A stretch of 64,000 nucleotides of DNA, from the NCBI GenBank assembly GCA_037447655.1, contig JBBHKE010001075.1, forward strand, positions 192,723 through 256,722, in the 5' to 3' direction. Positions 1-14,989 of this stretch are shown in pieces (the first letter of the stretch is position 1; every line of letters starts with the position of its first letter). The translations under genes were made by a program, and so were the position numbers. Under the pieces are notes generated by a model. The model did not search any database and was not told where the DNA came from. It saw only the letters and a list, made by a program, of their open reading frames with translations. The stretch comes from Zygnema cylindricum. Its lineage: Eukaryota > Streptophyta > Zygnematophyceae > Zygnematales > Zygnemataceae.

Positions 1-960
1 CCAATTCCACAGTTCTCAATTTCCAAAATCCTCGATACCTCAATTTCTCAATTTCCAATTTCCTTAAAATTGTTGTTTGTACCTCCTCCCTGTCTCTTTC
101 TCCCGCTCTCTATCTCTCTCTTCGTCCCTCTCTCTCCTTCTCTCTCTCTTTTCATGTTTGATTTTTGCTTTCGTCCCTCTCTCTCCCTCTCTCTCCCTTT
201 TCATGTTTGATTTTTGCTTTTGGGGGGTTCCAGAGCTCGGACACAAATAGAGTGGCAAAAAGGGATGGAAAATGACAAGTGGTGCAAAAAGGGATATGGA
301 AAGGGATTTTCTCCTAAAAGAAAGACACTAGAGGACTAAAGGGAGATTCTCGAGGATGGGAGAGAGGATCTCGAAGACGGAAGAGGTGAAAAGAAAACAA
401 AGAAGCATAATTTGTTGACTCGTTTGTGACTTTGTCAAATTCATTAAATGGTCTCCAAATGTGTTTAGCTTTCGTTAAATGAATACCCGATTCTCCAGTT
501 TCCATTCTTTTTAGTTTTTAATTTTCAAATTCCCCAATTTTCCAATTCGTCAAAATCTTATTTTGTCAATTTCTCAACTCTCTATATCTTTATTCCCCAA
601 TTCTCAAATTGACCCAAGGCCGTTTTCCTTATTTCCAATATCCCATGATTCTTAAAATTGCCCGAATCCCAATTCCCCGAATTCCCAATTCCCCAATTTC
701 TCATGTTCTCAATTTCCAATTTCTTGAAAATTGTTATTTGTACCTCCTCCCTCTCTCTCTCTCGTTCTTTTTCTCTCGTTTCTCTTTGCCTCTCTTTCTC
801 TCTCTCTCTCTCTGGCTCATTCTTTTTGTTCTTTTTGTTCTTTTTTTTCTTTTTCTGTCCTAATCCGAAGGGCTTCTCTATGGAAATGGAAATTTCCGCT
901 AAAAGGAAAAAAAAAAGGACATGGAAAAGGCTACTTTTGAAATAGAAAATATTAAAAGAT
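1..960. repeat. Low-complexity CAATTCC-type and CT/GA tracts
   Basis: The stretch is built from degenerate short units such as CAATTCC and CAATTTCC, alternating with CT-rich microsatellite (about 85-200 and 745-815). The open frames here are Ser/Leu- or Arg/Glu-rich translations of the repeats and are not credible genes. Confidence 0.7.
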
Positions 961-1239
961 TGAGAGAGAGAGAGAGGGACCGGTTTCCTAAAAATGGGAA
1001 GAAGTGAATAGAACGGGAATTATATTTCTTAAATTATTTCAGTTTAATGACATATTCAATTGTATAACTTCTGATTTCTTTTCCTACAACTTTTGACTCC
1101 CAAATTTAAAAACTCCATTTAATTCGGTTCAAATGTGACCTCGGAAAGCCCCCCTTACAATTGTAAACCCTCTTTTTTATCCACGTGTTCTATAAATTTG
1201 CTATGTTTGATCTCGATTTCTCCTAATTTCCGTCTATAC

Positions 1240-1600
1240 TGACGCTTCTTTTGTGTGCTCCTTGTCCTCTCCTTCCCTTCCTCCTCCTCCTCCTCGTTCT
1301 CCTCCTCCGTCTTCTCTTTTTCCCACCTCCTTCTCCTCCTCCTTCTCCGACTTCCCTTTTTCACTTCTCCTGCTTCTATGGTTTTCCTTTCTTCTACTCC
1401 TACTCCTTCTCCGGCATATCCTCCTTCTCCTTCTTCTGCTCCTCCTCCTCCTATTCCTCCTTCTCCTTCCTTATCTAGTTCGTCACCTTCTTCTCCTGTT
1501 TCTTTTGTTTTTCAATCTCCTTCTTCTTCTTCTCCTTCTCCTCCTCGTTCTCCTCCTATTTCTCCGGCTTTTTGCATTTTTTTTTTGTTTTTGTAGAGCT
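1240..1600. repeat. CTC/CTT trinucleotide-rich pyrimidine tract
   Basis: About 350 bases of nearly pure pyrimidine on the plus strand with trinucleotide periodicity (TCC, TTC, CTC). Several overlapping frames stay open only because the tract lacks stop codons. No gene is called. Confidence 0.75.
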
Positions 1601-2589
1601 TCGATGGCGTTATCACTAGGACGGATTTGAAAATAAATGATAGTGATGAGAAAAGGGGCGTTAATTAGAAGAAAATGGGGCTTTACATAAGAGAAATATA
1701 GAAAAAAAGACACATTTGATGCATTTTCAAGCAAGTTAGTGATTTTCAGAGTGTCAGTTATCATTGTAGGGCTTACTACCATTTTTTTATCTTTCCTTTT
1801 TCCAATTTTAGGAAATTTTCATTTTTTTTTCCTTTTTCGAAGATGAGTGTGACCAGGAGTCAAATTTTGGACAAGTAAACAATTTCAGTTTTGTTGGATC
1901 TTTCTACCTTTGATAATTAGTAATTTTTTGCTCATTTTTTGTACTTTTAATCTTTGTGAAGGAACTATTGAAGTTTCAATCTTATGAATATTTTTTTGCA
2001 CTGTAAACAAATTTTGCTCATCTACCTCCATAAACAATGATTTTGGCTTTTTTTGGGACGTTATGTTTCATCTACCCCTTTGGAAGCGTTTTTAAAAAAT
2101 GCAAAGATGTGGATATGAGCCATGGACATTTATTTTTGCAATTAAAATGGTACAAACGATATTGTATACATATATATGTATATATATATAGGTATGTATA
2201 TATGTAATTGCATATAATTAAATTATAACATTATTGAATTCACACTAAAGATGGTGGTGGATACAATTTACTTCCATATCTATAATAACGACCCATAAAT
2301 CTATGCACACCTACATTGATAAAAACACAGGTGATTCCTTATATAATATGCACATTGTACACATCATTGAAACTTCGAGGCAAATATGTTAATGGGTACT
2401 ATATCTATAAGATATACTAATGTATGTATATATGTGCACATACCTACATTTTGGTTTCCATGGTAAAGATGGTAATGGATTCTCTATTTAGTTCTTTCAG
2501 TTCAAAGCATCTTTTGTAAATAAACTTATCTAGTTTTATGATAATAGCGTGCTATTATGCTTTGATAAATATTGAAGACTATCGAAAGG
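1601..2589. other. Unannotated AT-rich stretch
   Basis: AT-rich sequence with a short TATA microsatellite near 2165-2210. I see no coding exon, RNA gene or mobile-element ends. Confidence 0.5.
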
Positions 2590-3060
2590 GAGAGGGACGG
2601 GGAGGGAGGTGGAGGTGGGATGGGGAGGGGGTGGAGAGGAAAAGGGGAGCGGCTTGTGGCGGGGAAGGGAAAGGGAGAACGAATCCCAATTTCCAATTCC
2701 TAATTCGTAAATCCCAATTCCCTATTCCTAATTCCTATTTCTCAATTTCCAATTCCTGATTCTTAATTTCCAATTCCTAATTCTTAATTTCCAATCCCTT
2801 ATTCTTCATTTCCAATTCCTAAATCTTAATTTCCAATTCCTAATTCTTAATATTCAATTTCTAATTCTTAGTTTCCAATTCCTAATTCCTTATTCCCAAT
2901 TTCGAATTCCCATTCTCCAGTTCCCAATTTCCAATTTCTAATTCCTCATTTTCCCAATTTCATTCCTTAATTCCCCATTCCCCATTACGCCCATTTACCA
3001 ACCCTCCAATACGCAAATGTTCCCGATTCCTAATTCATAAATTGCCAAATTCCTAATGAA
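2590..3060. repeat. GGGAGG tract followed by an AATTCCTAATTC degenerate tandem repeat
   Basis: A G-rich tract (about 2590-2680) is followed by some 350 bases of 10-15-bp units resembling CAATTCCTAATTCTTAATTT. It is the same repeat style as at the window start, so the two belong to one low-complexity family. No coding potential is visible. Confidence 0.7.
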
Positions 3061-3289
3061 TAATCCCCATTCTTTTCCAATTTCCATTTTTTCCACCTTT
3101 TCCCTTGTACTCTTGTACGGAATCCTTTTTTTACAGGTTCCGTACAGCCCAAAAAAGCCCTTAAAGCCCTAAAGAACTCTAAAATACCCTTGATTTCCAC
3201 CTCCAAAAATAAACGTGGCCCATTTTTTCCCCCGTTTGCGCTAAAAAATTGAAAAATAATAGTGAAGCCATCAATGACCAATCAATATG

Positions 3290-3560
3290 AAAATATGATA
3301 TAATATGATATAATATAACATAATATAATATAATATAATATAATACAATGTAATATAATAATGTAAATATGATCAATATGATAATAAATATGGTACAATA
3401 ATATGATAACATGTTAACCAATAATATAAACACGATCAATACGATAAAATATAAGATATAATAATATGATAATTTAATATGATGATATAATATGATAATA
3501 TAATTAATCGATCATGTGAAAATGATCAATATGATATAATAAATATCAGAATAATAAAGC
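3290..3560. repeat. ATAATATGATATAAT AT-rich repeat
   Basis: Simple AT-rich repeats based on TAATA and TATGATA units. The Ile/Tyr-rich minus-strand open frame here is a translation of the repeat. Confidence 0.65.
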
Positions 3561-4327
3561 GACCTCCCTCAACTGCCCTCGTATTTAGGCTCGGCCTATC
3601 ATGATGATTATGATAATTAAATAAACTATAGTCGTGACGCTATGGATCATTTTATTCCGATGGCGGTCAGGATATAGTTTAAGAAGGTAGTATAGAACTA
3701 TATATTGTAGATATATATTTTGTAGAAGTATATATTGTAGAAGTATATTATAGAATATAGTATAGACTATGGTAGGGGGCGTGGTTTGGCGTAGAAGGTT
3801 TTCGATTGTTTAAGTGGCGCTTTGAATTATTTCCTCCGTACGTGTGGTGGGCCTCCCCCCTCTGCCCTCATATCTTTTTATCAATTTTTATCGATCATCC
3901 TTTTATCATCTTTTAACAGTTCTTTTCATTGTCTATTTATCAACCTAGGGGAAGGATAGATAAACAAAAAAAACATACGAGTTGCGTTTTTTCCCAGCCA
4001 ATATCTATAGGTTGTCTGTTTTTTTAGTTACATTTATTCATTATAAAATATTTATTTATTTCTTCAAGCCACTGTCATACATTTTTCACTTTTGGAGAGA
4101 ATGGAGATTAGAAGTTCACTTGCCGGAAAATACTAACGACACTATAAAGTTATTAATACTAACAACATATAGATGAGTATACATAGATAAGTTTCTACCG
4201 TATTAAAAGTATTCGATCATATCAGTAGGAAACTTCCACACACTAATACATCAACTTACAGTTTACTGAACCTTACAGTCATATTAACCTCGACCTATTT
4301 GTCCCACATCATCTTTTCTTCGCGACA
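3561..4327. other. Unannotated sequence outside the palindrome
   Basis: Unique-looking AT-rich sequence with a small TATATTGTAGAAG repeat near 3695-3760. A 64-residue open frame at 3982-4176 has no recognisable domain and is not called. This segment has no match at the far end of the right arm. Confidence 0.4.
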
Positions 4328-4524
4328 GTACACCGCTCATGGTTAGCGTTAAAGATTTATTAGTATAAATGTGAAATTAGAATTAATAACACTAATTTAG
4401 TGCATGGAGACGTAGATGTAGTCCACGTCTTTAAACAATATTGTTCACTCTGCTTTGTAATTTTTGGCCAAAAAAGGCACGACCCAATTAGTGTTATTAA
4501 CAGTAATAACGATGGGCAGTGCAC
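4328..4524. mobile_element. Short MITE at the outer edge of the left palindrome arm
   Basis: About 197 bp between imperfect terminal inverted repeats GTACACCGCTCATGGTTAGC and, at the other end, the reverse complement of GTGCACTGCCCATCGTTA. Related sequence begins near 14621, and the same terminus appears at 44098-44126 where the right arm ends. It has no coding capacity. The ends are imperfect, so superfamily and exact borders are uncertain. Confidence 0.5.
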
Positions 4525-4526
4525 TA

Positions 4527-5421
4527 CATTTCGTCTAGTTTTACTGCATCTCTGAAAGACTGTCGAGATAAAAGTTGAAGCACAGATGGAAGTTAGGTTA
4601 AACTAGGTTGCAATTTGGAAAGCGAGGAATAGAAAGATATTACACTACATCTTTGGTAGGGACCTTGGCAACAGGGTCAGTTTGATCTAAGCAAAACTAG
4701 AGCTTCTTAGATTTTTTTGGGGTTTTTTAGGGTTTTTTTTCACCTAACGGCCTATCTAGAAGTAAAAAGAGCTCAATGTATAATGTAACCCAAGTAAAGA
4801 GCCTAGTAGGTCCAAATTCGTTCTTTAGTATTATCTTTACTGACATATATACTACACACTAGATACAAAAAACCAAAAAAAAACAGTTGAGGAAGCAAAA
4901 GACATTAAATAAAATAGCATTGGAAGAACATGTGATACAGTGAATAACGTTCCCAAACACAAAAAAAAAACAATTGAACATAAGGTACTTAATAACATAG
5001 GAAGAAAGAGATAATGACATTAAACACCATTCAAAAAAAATGACGTAACAGTGAAACGTTTCCAGTAATTTCATAACATAAGGATACAGCATAACTTGGG
5101 ACATGGTCAATATTAAAGACCACCTTTCCAACAGCTCATATTCCTGCCCTAGTTTACCCAGGGCAGTATTCATTCTGGTTTCTATTAAGAAAAAAAGCGC
5201 CTACAAGCCTAGAATCAGCAATTGGCCGCCTCGTTTGTCTGCCTAAAACGTCAAATTATACCTAAAAAAAACTAGGGGCGAGAGAGACAAAAGTAAACAA
5301 CATTGGCACCAATTGGCAAAAGCTATTCCGAAATTGGCTCGAACTCGCAAAGGTTTCTTCATCGCAAAGAATATTCGGAGCACGTAATGCAAAAAAAAAG
5401 TACCTTTAACCACTTGTGTAC
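4527..5421. other. 3' flank of the left GapA copy
   Basis: Noncoding sequence downstream of the GapA stop codon, matching 42018-44100 in the right arm except for two element insertions there (42621-42989 and 43193-43928). It contains the poly-T motif TTTTAGGGTTTTTT near 4720-4740. The minus-strand frame at 4859-5173 is AT-rich, starts in the 3' flank and is not conserved as a frame in the other arm, so it is not called. Confidence 0.5.
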
Positions 5422-8460
<3,039 letters not shown>

Positions 8461-9560
8461 GGCTACCGTAAGCAAAAAGATGCGTTCTTCTTACTGTGGA
8501 GTTTAGCTGGGATACAAAAAGTTGAGCTTCTTCACACTTAAAGATACAGACACTGCTGAGAGTGGACGGGAGCTGCAGGGATTGCATCAATTTTTCGAAG
8601 CGTTCCGTCAACAGAACCTCATTAGGTAGATTCGATACCTTGCTATTTGTTTATATTATTGATCATGTGTAGTGGTACGTGCATGTAAAGTACTATTTAT
8701 TTTTTGAAGTATGTACACGTGTGTTACATCTGGGCCGTGAGATTCCTTGTGGATTAGAGTTCCTAAATTGAAACCGTTCGATATTGGTGACCTCTTCTAT
8801 TCATTGGTTATCTGCAGATAAGTGAGCTGACGGCGCACCTTTCGTGGCTCAAAAATTCTCACAGAGTTTTTGTGATGCCCTGACCGACGGGCAGAAGGAA
8901 TCAAACATCTTCAGGCCACTCCTATCAAATAGTGTATGGCGGTAAGGCTGCCCCTTAAGCAGAAAAAAATCAAATTTGTGGTTGCAAAGTTTTTTTTGTA
9001 TCCAGATATGGATTTTCCTATGGACGGCTGCAGATTCTCCTTTGCCACCAGTTCACCGCACTGTTTCCTGGCTGCTGTCACTGATCACATGTTGAGGATG
9101 TGAATGGCATGTTTTCGATGGACAGTAATCAGTATTGCAGCATAGCCATATGCGATTTATCTCTCTATCTCTTGCTGAAATAGCTATGGATGAAGTCGTA
9201 AGCACGAGTGAGATGTGATACGGGTGACTAGATCTTTTCTTTTGACTTTTCGTTTTTTTAGTAACTTCATTTTCCTTTTGTCAAGTTTCGTTGAGTATTC
9301 ATTATTCCAGGAGTTACAAGGATGCTACAGCAGTGAGGTTTGTGTCATTAGGAGTTTTATCTGTAAGTTGTTTTTGGTCAAGGATGCAATGTAGTCATTG
9401 GATATTTGCGAAGTCAGTAACGTTTTTTTACTTGCTAGATCTACTGGTGCCGTGAATAAACAAGATTCCTTTTTTTAGTTTCATATACTCGTAGGTTTGG
9501 AGCTTCCTCTATTGTGTATAAACTAAAACTAAGGCTGTCTGTTATTTGTCTTAACTAAAC
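8461..9560. promoter_or_regulatory. Shared divergent promoter region, GapA and CPBP protease (left arm)
   Basis: The two genes diverge from this 1.1-kb interval, so it must contain both promoters and 5' untranslated regions. It is conserved in the right arm (37878-38995). A palindromic ACACGTGT with a G-box core CACGTG lies at 8716-8721, about 256 bases upstream of the GapA start. G-boxes are common in light-regulated plant photosynthesis genes, but a function here is inference. No long open frame or RNA gene is visible. Confidence 0.55.
8716..8721. promoter_or_regulatory. Candidate G-box upstream of GapA (left arm)
   Basis: CACGTG within ACACGTGT, retained at the matching place in the right arm (38736-38741) although flanking bases differ. 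A six-base motif can occur by chance. Confidence 0.3.
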
Positions 9561-10202
9561 ATGGATTCCGATCTATTGTCATCTGATCAATTGGAACTTA
9601 ATGTACAAAATGACCAGCTCACCGGTGTCACTGAACAGGATGTTAGAAGACCTTTTCAATGTCAATATTTAATATTCCAGAGGCTAGTTTGGGCTTATTC
9701 GGGGCGTCCTGTCCAAAGTCTACACCTCAATTGGTTATTAGAATCTGCTGGTCTGTGCTTCCTCTTCATGCTTCTTATGGGACCAATAGCAAACTACTGT
9801 GGTTATTTAGATTTTGAGCACATCTCTTTCCATCCCCTCCTTTTCATCAAGGTTTTCTTTGTTCCGAGCCTTCTCGAAGAGACTGTTTTTCGAGTGCTTC
9901 TCAATCCTCACAGACAAGAAGATGTCAGTTTGGTTGTGAGATGTATATGGGGTTCCTTGTCTGTGACAGTCTATATGTTGTGGCATCCTTTGAATGCATG
10001 GCTGTTAACTCCCTCGGCACGACATGTCTTCTATCAATTGCCATTCCTCGGAATCACATTGGTCTTAGGGCTTCTATGTCTGCTGGTTTATTTTAAGACT
10101 GGCTCAGCTTGGATGGCGGTTATCTTCCATTGGATTGTGGTTTCAGTTTGGTTGACTTTTGGAGGACTCGCAGTTTTACTACCGACAGTCAAGTCTCTGT
10201 AG
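9561..10202 (+). CDS. CPBP (CAAX protease / bacteriocin-processing) family membrane protease, left copy
   Basis: Single-exon gene of 213 residues, rich in hydrophobic segments (about 59-78, 91-105, 123-142, 157-178, 183-208). It carries the CPBP/Abi metalloprotease signature: EETVFR (EExxxR) at 106-111, His142 in WHPLNAW, and His190 followed by Trp in VIFHW. Characterised relatives are intramembrane glutamate/metalloproteases. No obvious transit or signal peptide precedes the first membrane segment, so its location is unclear. It is transcribed divergently from GapA. The right-arm copy differs at seven residues (D4N, T21A, E61K, N78Y, H91D, F99L, I129L) and none is in the motifs. The substrate is unknown. 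Confidence 0.88.
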   Translation: MDSDLLSSDQLELNVQNDQLTGVTEQDVRRPFQCQYLIFQRLVWAYSGRPVQSLHLNWLLESAGLCFLFMLLMGPIANYCGYLDFEHISFHPLLFIKVFFVPSLLEETVFRVLLNPHRQEDVSLVVRCIWGSLSVTVYMLWHPLNAWLLTPSARHVFYQLPFLGITLVLGLLCLLVYFKTGSAWMAVIFHWIVVSVWLTFGGLAVLLPTVKSL

Positions 10203-11439
10203 GCCTTCATTCATTCAGGAGATTTTATATTCCCTATTCATTTTCTTTTTGAACGAAATTACATTTGATTGTATATTTGAAATCGATTTTTTTTTTTTTT
10301 TGTGGACTCCAGAATTATCGGTAATGAATACAGGTTCATTTTGGTGTGACAGGAAAACGATTAGTTGGGCCATATTGTCCTTGTAGTTCGTTGAAATTTA
10401 CTATCTTTTCTGTCAAACTCTGCATAAGCCGTTTTTATGGTGAAGATGCTGATGTAAATATATTCTTTACTGTTGCTTCACACCGAATTTGTTTCGTCTT
10501 GGTGCTGTTTCGTTTGAATGAAAAGTTATACAGTCAAATGTATTTTGTTTGGAGAATTCAATGTTGTTATTTACGCTGGTTTGTCGTCAAAACATTTCTG
10601 TACAGCTTTCATGTTTCTGGAGCTTTAGTCAGTCTCTTTTATGTCTGTTCTTGTTTTTTGTCTTGCAAAAAAATGTCCTGCCCTTGTCTTTAAGTATTGT
10701 CAATATTTAGTAGCTTCTTTTATAAATTACAGGATCTATAAGATCAAGAGGAAAAACTCAATAGGTCTTGTTTTACTGTGGTAATAGTAGCTTCGATAAT
10801 AATTACAGCAGGTTTTTTTGTCTAAATGCTCATTTTTTTTTCTTTTTTTTTTTATTTGGCTTTTAGGTTGGTTATTGTGATTTGAGTACTGTATACCATA
10901 TTGTGTGAATACTATATATACTGCATTTGCAGTTATTTTAGTATTACTATTTTATTTTATTTACTTTTATTTCTTTTGCAATCCCGTTTGGTTTTATGTG
11001 ATTTGATTCGGTTTCTCTGGATTGGTTCGGTGGTTTGGTTCTTGTTCATAAAATTTGTTTATTTTTCTCCTTTTTTGTATTTTTCCAGAATTCTTTCTTT
11101 TTATTTTTCAAAATGTAGAAAAAACATACTAAGTAGTTATTACCAGGGTGTTTAACATACACAGGGTGTTTTAGGAAGGGTTTTTTAGGGAAATTAATAT
11201 AATCAGTTAGTTTTCTGGACCACGCGCTATTTGGAATAGAGGTAAAATTATTCAATTTCATGGAGCAGCAGATTGTCTTTTTTGCCCCTTTATTTGCCCC
11301 TTTTTTTTTGTCCCTTGTTGTCGTTTCCTTTTTTGTTTGCCTCCTTGTTTTGCTCTTTTTCTCTCCCCATGCCCGTTATGGTCTGTATTCATCAAATTAG
11401 TCAAAAGAAGAAATATTGTAGTTCCTAACCTCCTTCATA
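10203..11439. other. 3' flank of the left protease gene
   Basis: AT-rich, T-rich sequence matching 35880-37235 of the right arm. The open frames (for example 10159-10386 and 10346-10693) overlap the gene end or consist of Phe/Leu/Ser-rich translation. They look like 3' untranslated and intergenic DNA. Confidence 0.5.
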
Positions 11440-11800
11440 GTGGAAAACCCTGGTCGTAGAGTTTCCCTTTCCCTCCCTCTCTCTCCCTCTCTCTCCCTCT
11501 CTCTCCCACACTCCCGCACTCTTCCTCACTCTGCCTCTCTCCCTCGCTCTCCCACACTCTGCCTCCCTCTCCCACACTGCCTCTCTCTCCCTCGCTCTCC
11601 CTCTCCTCTCTCTCTCCCTCGCTCTCCCTCTCCTCTCTCTCTCCCTCGCGCTCTCCCTCTCTCCATCTCTCTCTCTCACTCTCCCGTGCTCTCCCTCTCT
11701 CTACCTCGCTCTCGCTCTCTCTCCCTCTCTCCCCCTCTCTCCCTCTCTCCCCCTCTCTCCCTCTCTCCTCCTCTCTCTCCCTCTCTCCCCCTCTCTTCTG
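11440..11800. repeat. CCCTCTCTCTC pyrimidine microsatellite (left arm)
   Basis: A nearly pure pyrimidine tract of CT and CCCTCTCT units. The right arm carries the same tract as purines but roughly twice as long (35165-35860), so it is a length-variable locus. The Ser/Leu/Pro-rich frame is a repeat translation. Confidence 0.85.
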
Positions 11801-13188
11801 ACAGTATTTATTTCAAGTTTTCTATGGGGATCCAAAGAATAATCGTTTATCAAGCCCAAAATAAGGCTCTGTTTGTTTCTGTAATAAAAGGAAACCTCTT
11901 TTTCTGACCATAGTTGTTAAATGAATTTATTGCAATAGTTAATTCAATTATTACTGCAAACAAAATAGGATTTAATTAAACTTGAACGCAATAGAGGTTC
12001 TTAGTATTGTGATTTAGGAAAATGCAGGATTGCTTTGTCGTTTTTCAAGTACTTAAACTAAACTGCAAAAGACTTTTTTGAGCTCATCCTGAAGAGCCGT
12101 TTCAGTAATTAAACTGCAAATATATTTTTGAACTCATTCTAAAAAACCCTTAAAAAACTTTAAAAAACCGCTGAAATATGCAAAGACATTTTTGAGCTCA
12201 TTCTGAAGAGGAAAACTATAGTGAAACGTATTTTATCCGTACTGTATACAAGGTCTGACAGGTAATATTTAATCATTTCTTCTTCATATAGCTGTTTTAG
12301 TTTTAGTTCCATACAGTATTTTTCTAAATGCAAGTGAGTACTCTAAATAGTGTAATCATGCCCATTATTAGGTTGTGTAGATGTCTAACGGATTCAACCC
12401 TTAATATGTGTTAAAACTGAGTATATTTAGTTGCTGTGTTCTACCACGGCTACGATTAATAGTGTGGTATTGGAATTATTGAATTACATGTGTAATTAAT
12501 AAATTATGGATCCACAGGGATTAAAATATGATGGTAAGGTTTCTGCTGGAATTCCTCCAGCCAGAGCTGGTCTCTCTCTCTGTGTATGTTCTTAAGAGGG
12601 AAATAGCAGGTCTTTCTCTCTCTCTCTCTCTTTCTTTTCCCTCTCTTTTTTTTTTTTTAAGTCCTAAAACCACTCAATAGTGCTGACAATATGGGAATAA
12701 AAAATTTGCCAAGACTAAAACTTCTGCTAAATATTTCATTTTAACTTAATAAAATGAAAGAATTTATGTTCTGAATTTGTAAATTACTATAGATGGTAGC
12801 GACCAATGTTTTCTGTAAAGCAAAATAGGGTTGCAGAAAGACATACAAAATCTTAATTATACCTGTAAAGAAAATAAATAAATATAATGCAAGACGTAAT
12901 TGGACCAAGACAGATTGTAAGCAGAGTATCATAAAGAGTTAATCAGAAAAGTTTAGTTGTTGACAAAACGCCCTCCAACAAAGGAAGGGTTGTGTATGTA
13001 AGTGCAGTTAAGTGTTGTAAGTAAACTATGTATATATGTTCACCTATTTAAAGTAATTTCTGTATGTATCATCGTCTCTTAAGAATAAACTAGGTGCATA
13101 TGTTCACTTCTTTGAAGTAAACTACGTGTATCTGTTCACTCCTCAAAGTAAACAATATGTATGTTCACCTTTTACTTTGAAAACGTCA
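11801..13188. other. Noncoding arm sequence
   Basis: AT-rich arm sequence paired with about 33855-35160. It includes a run of AGCTCATTCTGAA / TTTTTTAGGG-type degenerate repeats (12060-12215) and a CT microsatellite at 12570-12660. No gene is recognised. Confidence 0.45.
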
Positions 13189-14181
13189 TAGATGTCTCAT
13201 GCGCATAAAACGCACGCATGAAACGCCCAAAAAATAACGAATATGCGCATGAAACAAACAAAAATTTATAAAATGCGTTGACCGACTTTGACTTTATAAT
13301 AAAAGAAAAAATATAAAAACATTTAATAAAAAATACTACTACAACTTAATCAAACTTATTTTTATTTTACGTTAATATGATTACTTTTTAATTAGCGTTA
13401 GCTACTCTAATTTCAATTTATTTTAAAAAGTGCAATGTACGAATTGCCTCTGTTTGTACTAAAATATTCGTTATTTTGAACAGGCGTACAAAATAAGTGT
13501 TAGGTAACAGCGTCGACAAAGGAAATTGAGTGCGTCGCCACGGAAAAATCGTACTCAGATTTGATTCCAAGTCATAACGACGAAGGAAAATCACGAAAAC
13601 CTGTTCTCACATGTTTAACTGTCGAACATGTGAACACAGACTAAAGTTACTGTTTAATTAGCGTTAATTGTTTTTTTTCGCCTTTTGAAAAATTTAAATA
13701 GTGTAGTATAAAGAATGAATCGGTTCGTACGCAAACTGCTCATTATTTTGTATAGACGTACAGAATAAGTGTCAGATAACGGCGTCGACACGGGATATTG
13801 AGTGCGTCGCCACGAAAAAGCACACTCAGATTTGATTCTCAATCATAAAGACGAGGGAGAATCGCGGGAATCTGTTCTCACATGTTCAAGCGTCGAACAT
13901 GTGAACAAAGACTATCGCAGCTACATCCAAATTACTGTTAGGTCTATAAATTAGCGTTAGTTTTTGACTTTTTGTTGGCGTTTAGGCCTTGAACCCAAAA
14001 TAGTGTTTAGCTCTAATAGCGATTCACGGTGTACGTTCAACCCTTCATCTGAATATTTACGTACATTATATCCGTACATATCATCCGTACGAAAAGTATA
14101 CGCATTTTACGAAAGGTTCAAAATTATAAAAAAATAACGAAATTTCGTAAAAATGTCAAAATCAGTAGAATGAGACATCTA
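13189..14181. mobile_element. Terminal-inverted-repeat element, intact in the left arm
   Basis: About 990 bp bounded by inverted TAGATGTCTCAT (13189) and ATGAGACATCTA (14169-14181). Internally it has two diverged direct copies of a ~210-bp unit (about 13436-13650 and 13720-13915), each with a hairpin-forming CACATGTTxxxxxGAACATGTG, and a CACCGTGAATCG motif near 14020. The right arm keeps only the 14060-14181 end (33732-33853). It has no coding capacity and the superfamily is not assigned. Confidence 0.5.
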
Positions 14182-14804
14182 TGGTAAACGTCATCATGAC
14201 TGTCCCTTTCTGTCTTTTAGATTGAATCATAACCACTCCTGTGTTACGGCACCAGCAGCTAAATCTTTTGTCATGTACTCCCATTGGCAGTATATGCAAG
14301 TTATTTGATAGGTATAGTATAAATTTTATCCTATATATGACCACTTGCATGACTTGAGAGCTGAATCAATCAGCCTAAGCTGCCAAAGGCCGTTTGTCTT
14401 TGCTCGGTTCGACTCTCAAATCATAGGAAAACTGCCTGCCTAAGAGGGTTTTCTCCCACCTATGGGATACTTATCCTACTATATATTTATTATCTTCTTT
14501 TGCTACGCATATTTTCTAGTTTGGGAGAGGAACTTGGTTAGGTTTAACTTCATGTGTAGGCATGAAATGTTTAAGGGCTTAGAATGGGCAAAAAGTGTCA
14601 AATTGGACTCTGCATATACGGTATACTGCCTATCATTATTAGCGTTTAAGGATTTATTAAAAGTGTCGATGCGAAATTAGAATGTGTATTACCAATTTAA
14701 TGCATTGAGATGTGGCAGGTTTTACTCCACTGTGAATGATGTTGTTACTTCTATTTTATGATTTAAGAGAAAAAGTCAGAAACAATCGCGATCAAATTAC
14801 ACTT

Positions 14805-14989
14805 CTCAAATGGTTTACCATCATAGTTTACCTCCATGGTTTCGTAATTCACATGATTAAATTCAAATCTACAGGGTAAATCGAGTACTTTTGGCACTAA
14901 TTGCCATATCGCATTCATATCTACTGCAAGTGTTTCGGCAACTATACAGACTCAATTGCATATAACTAACTGCCCGTTGTTATTTAAGT
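14805..14989 (+). repeat. Block flipped relative to the rest of the palindrome (left copy)
   Basis: This ~185-bp block reads in the same direction as 32910-33104, while everything on both sides matches the right arm in inverse orientation. One arm has therefore undergone a local inversion. It starts CTCAAATGGTTTACCATCAT and ends near TTATTTAAGT. It is noncoding. Confidence 0.75.
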
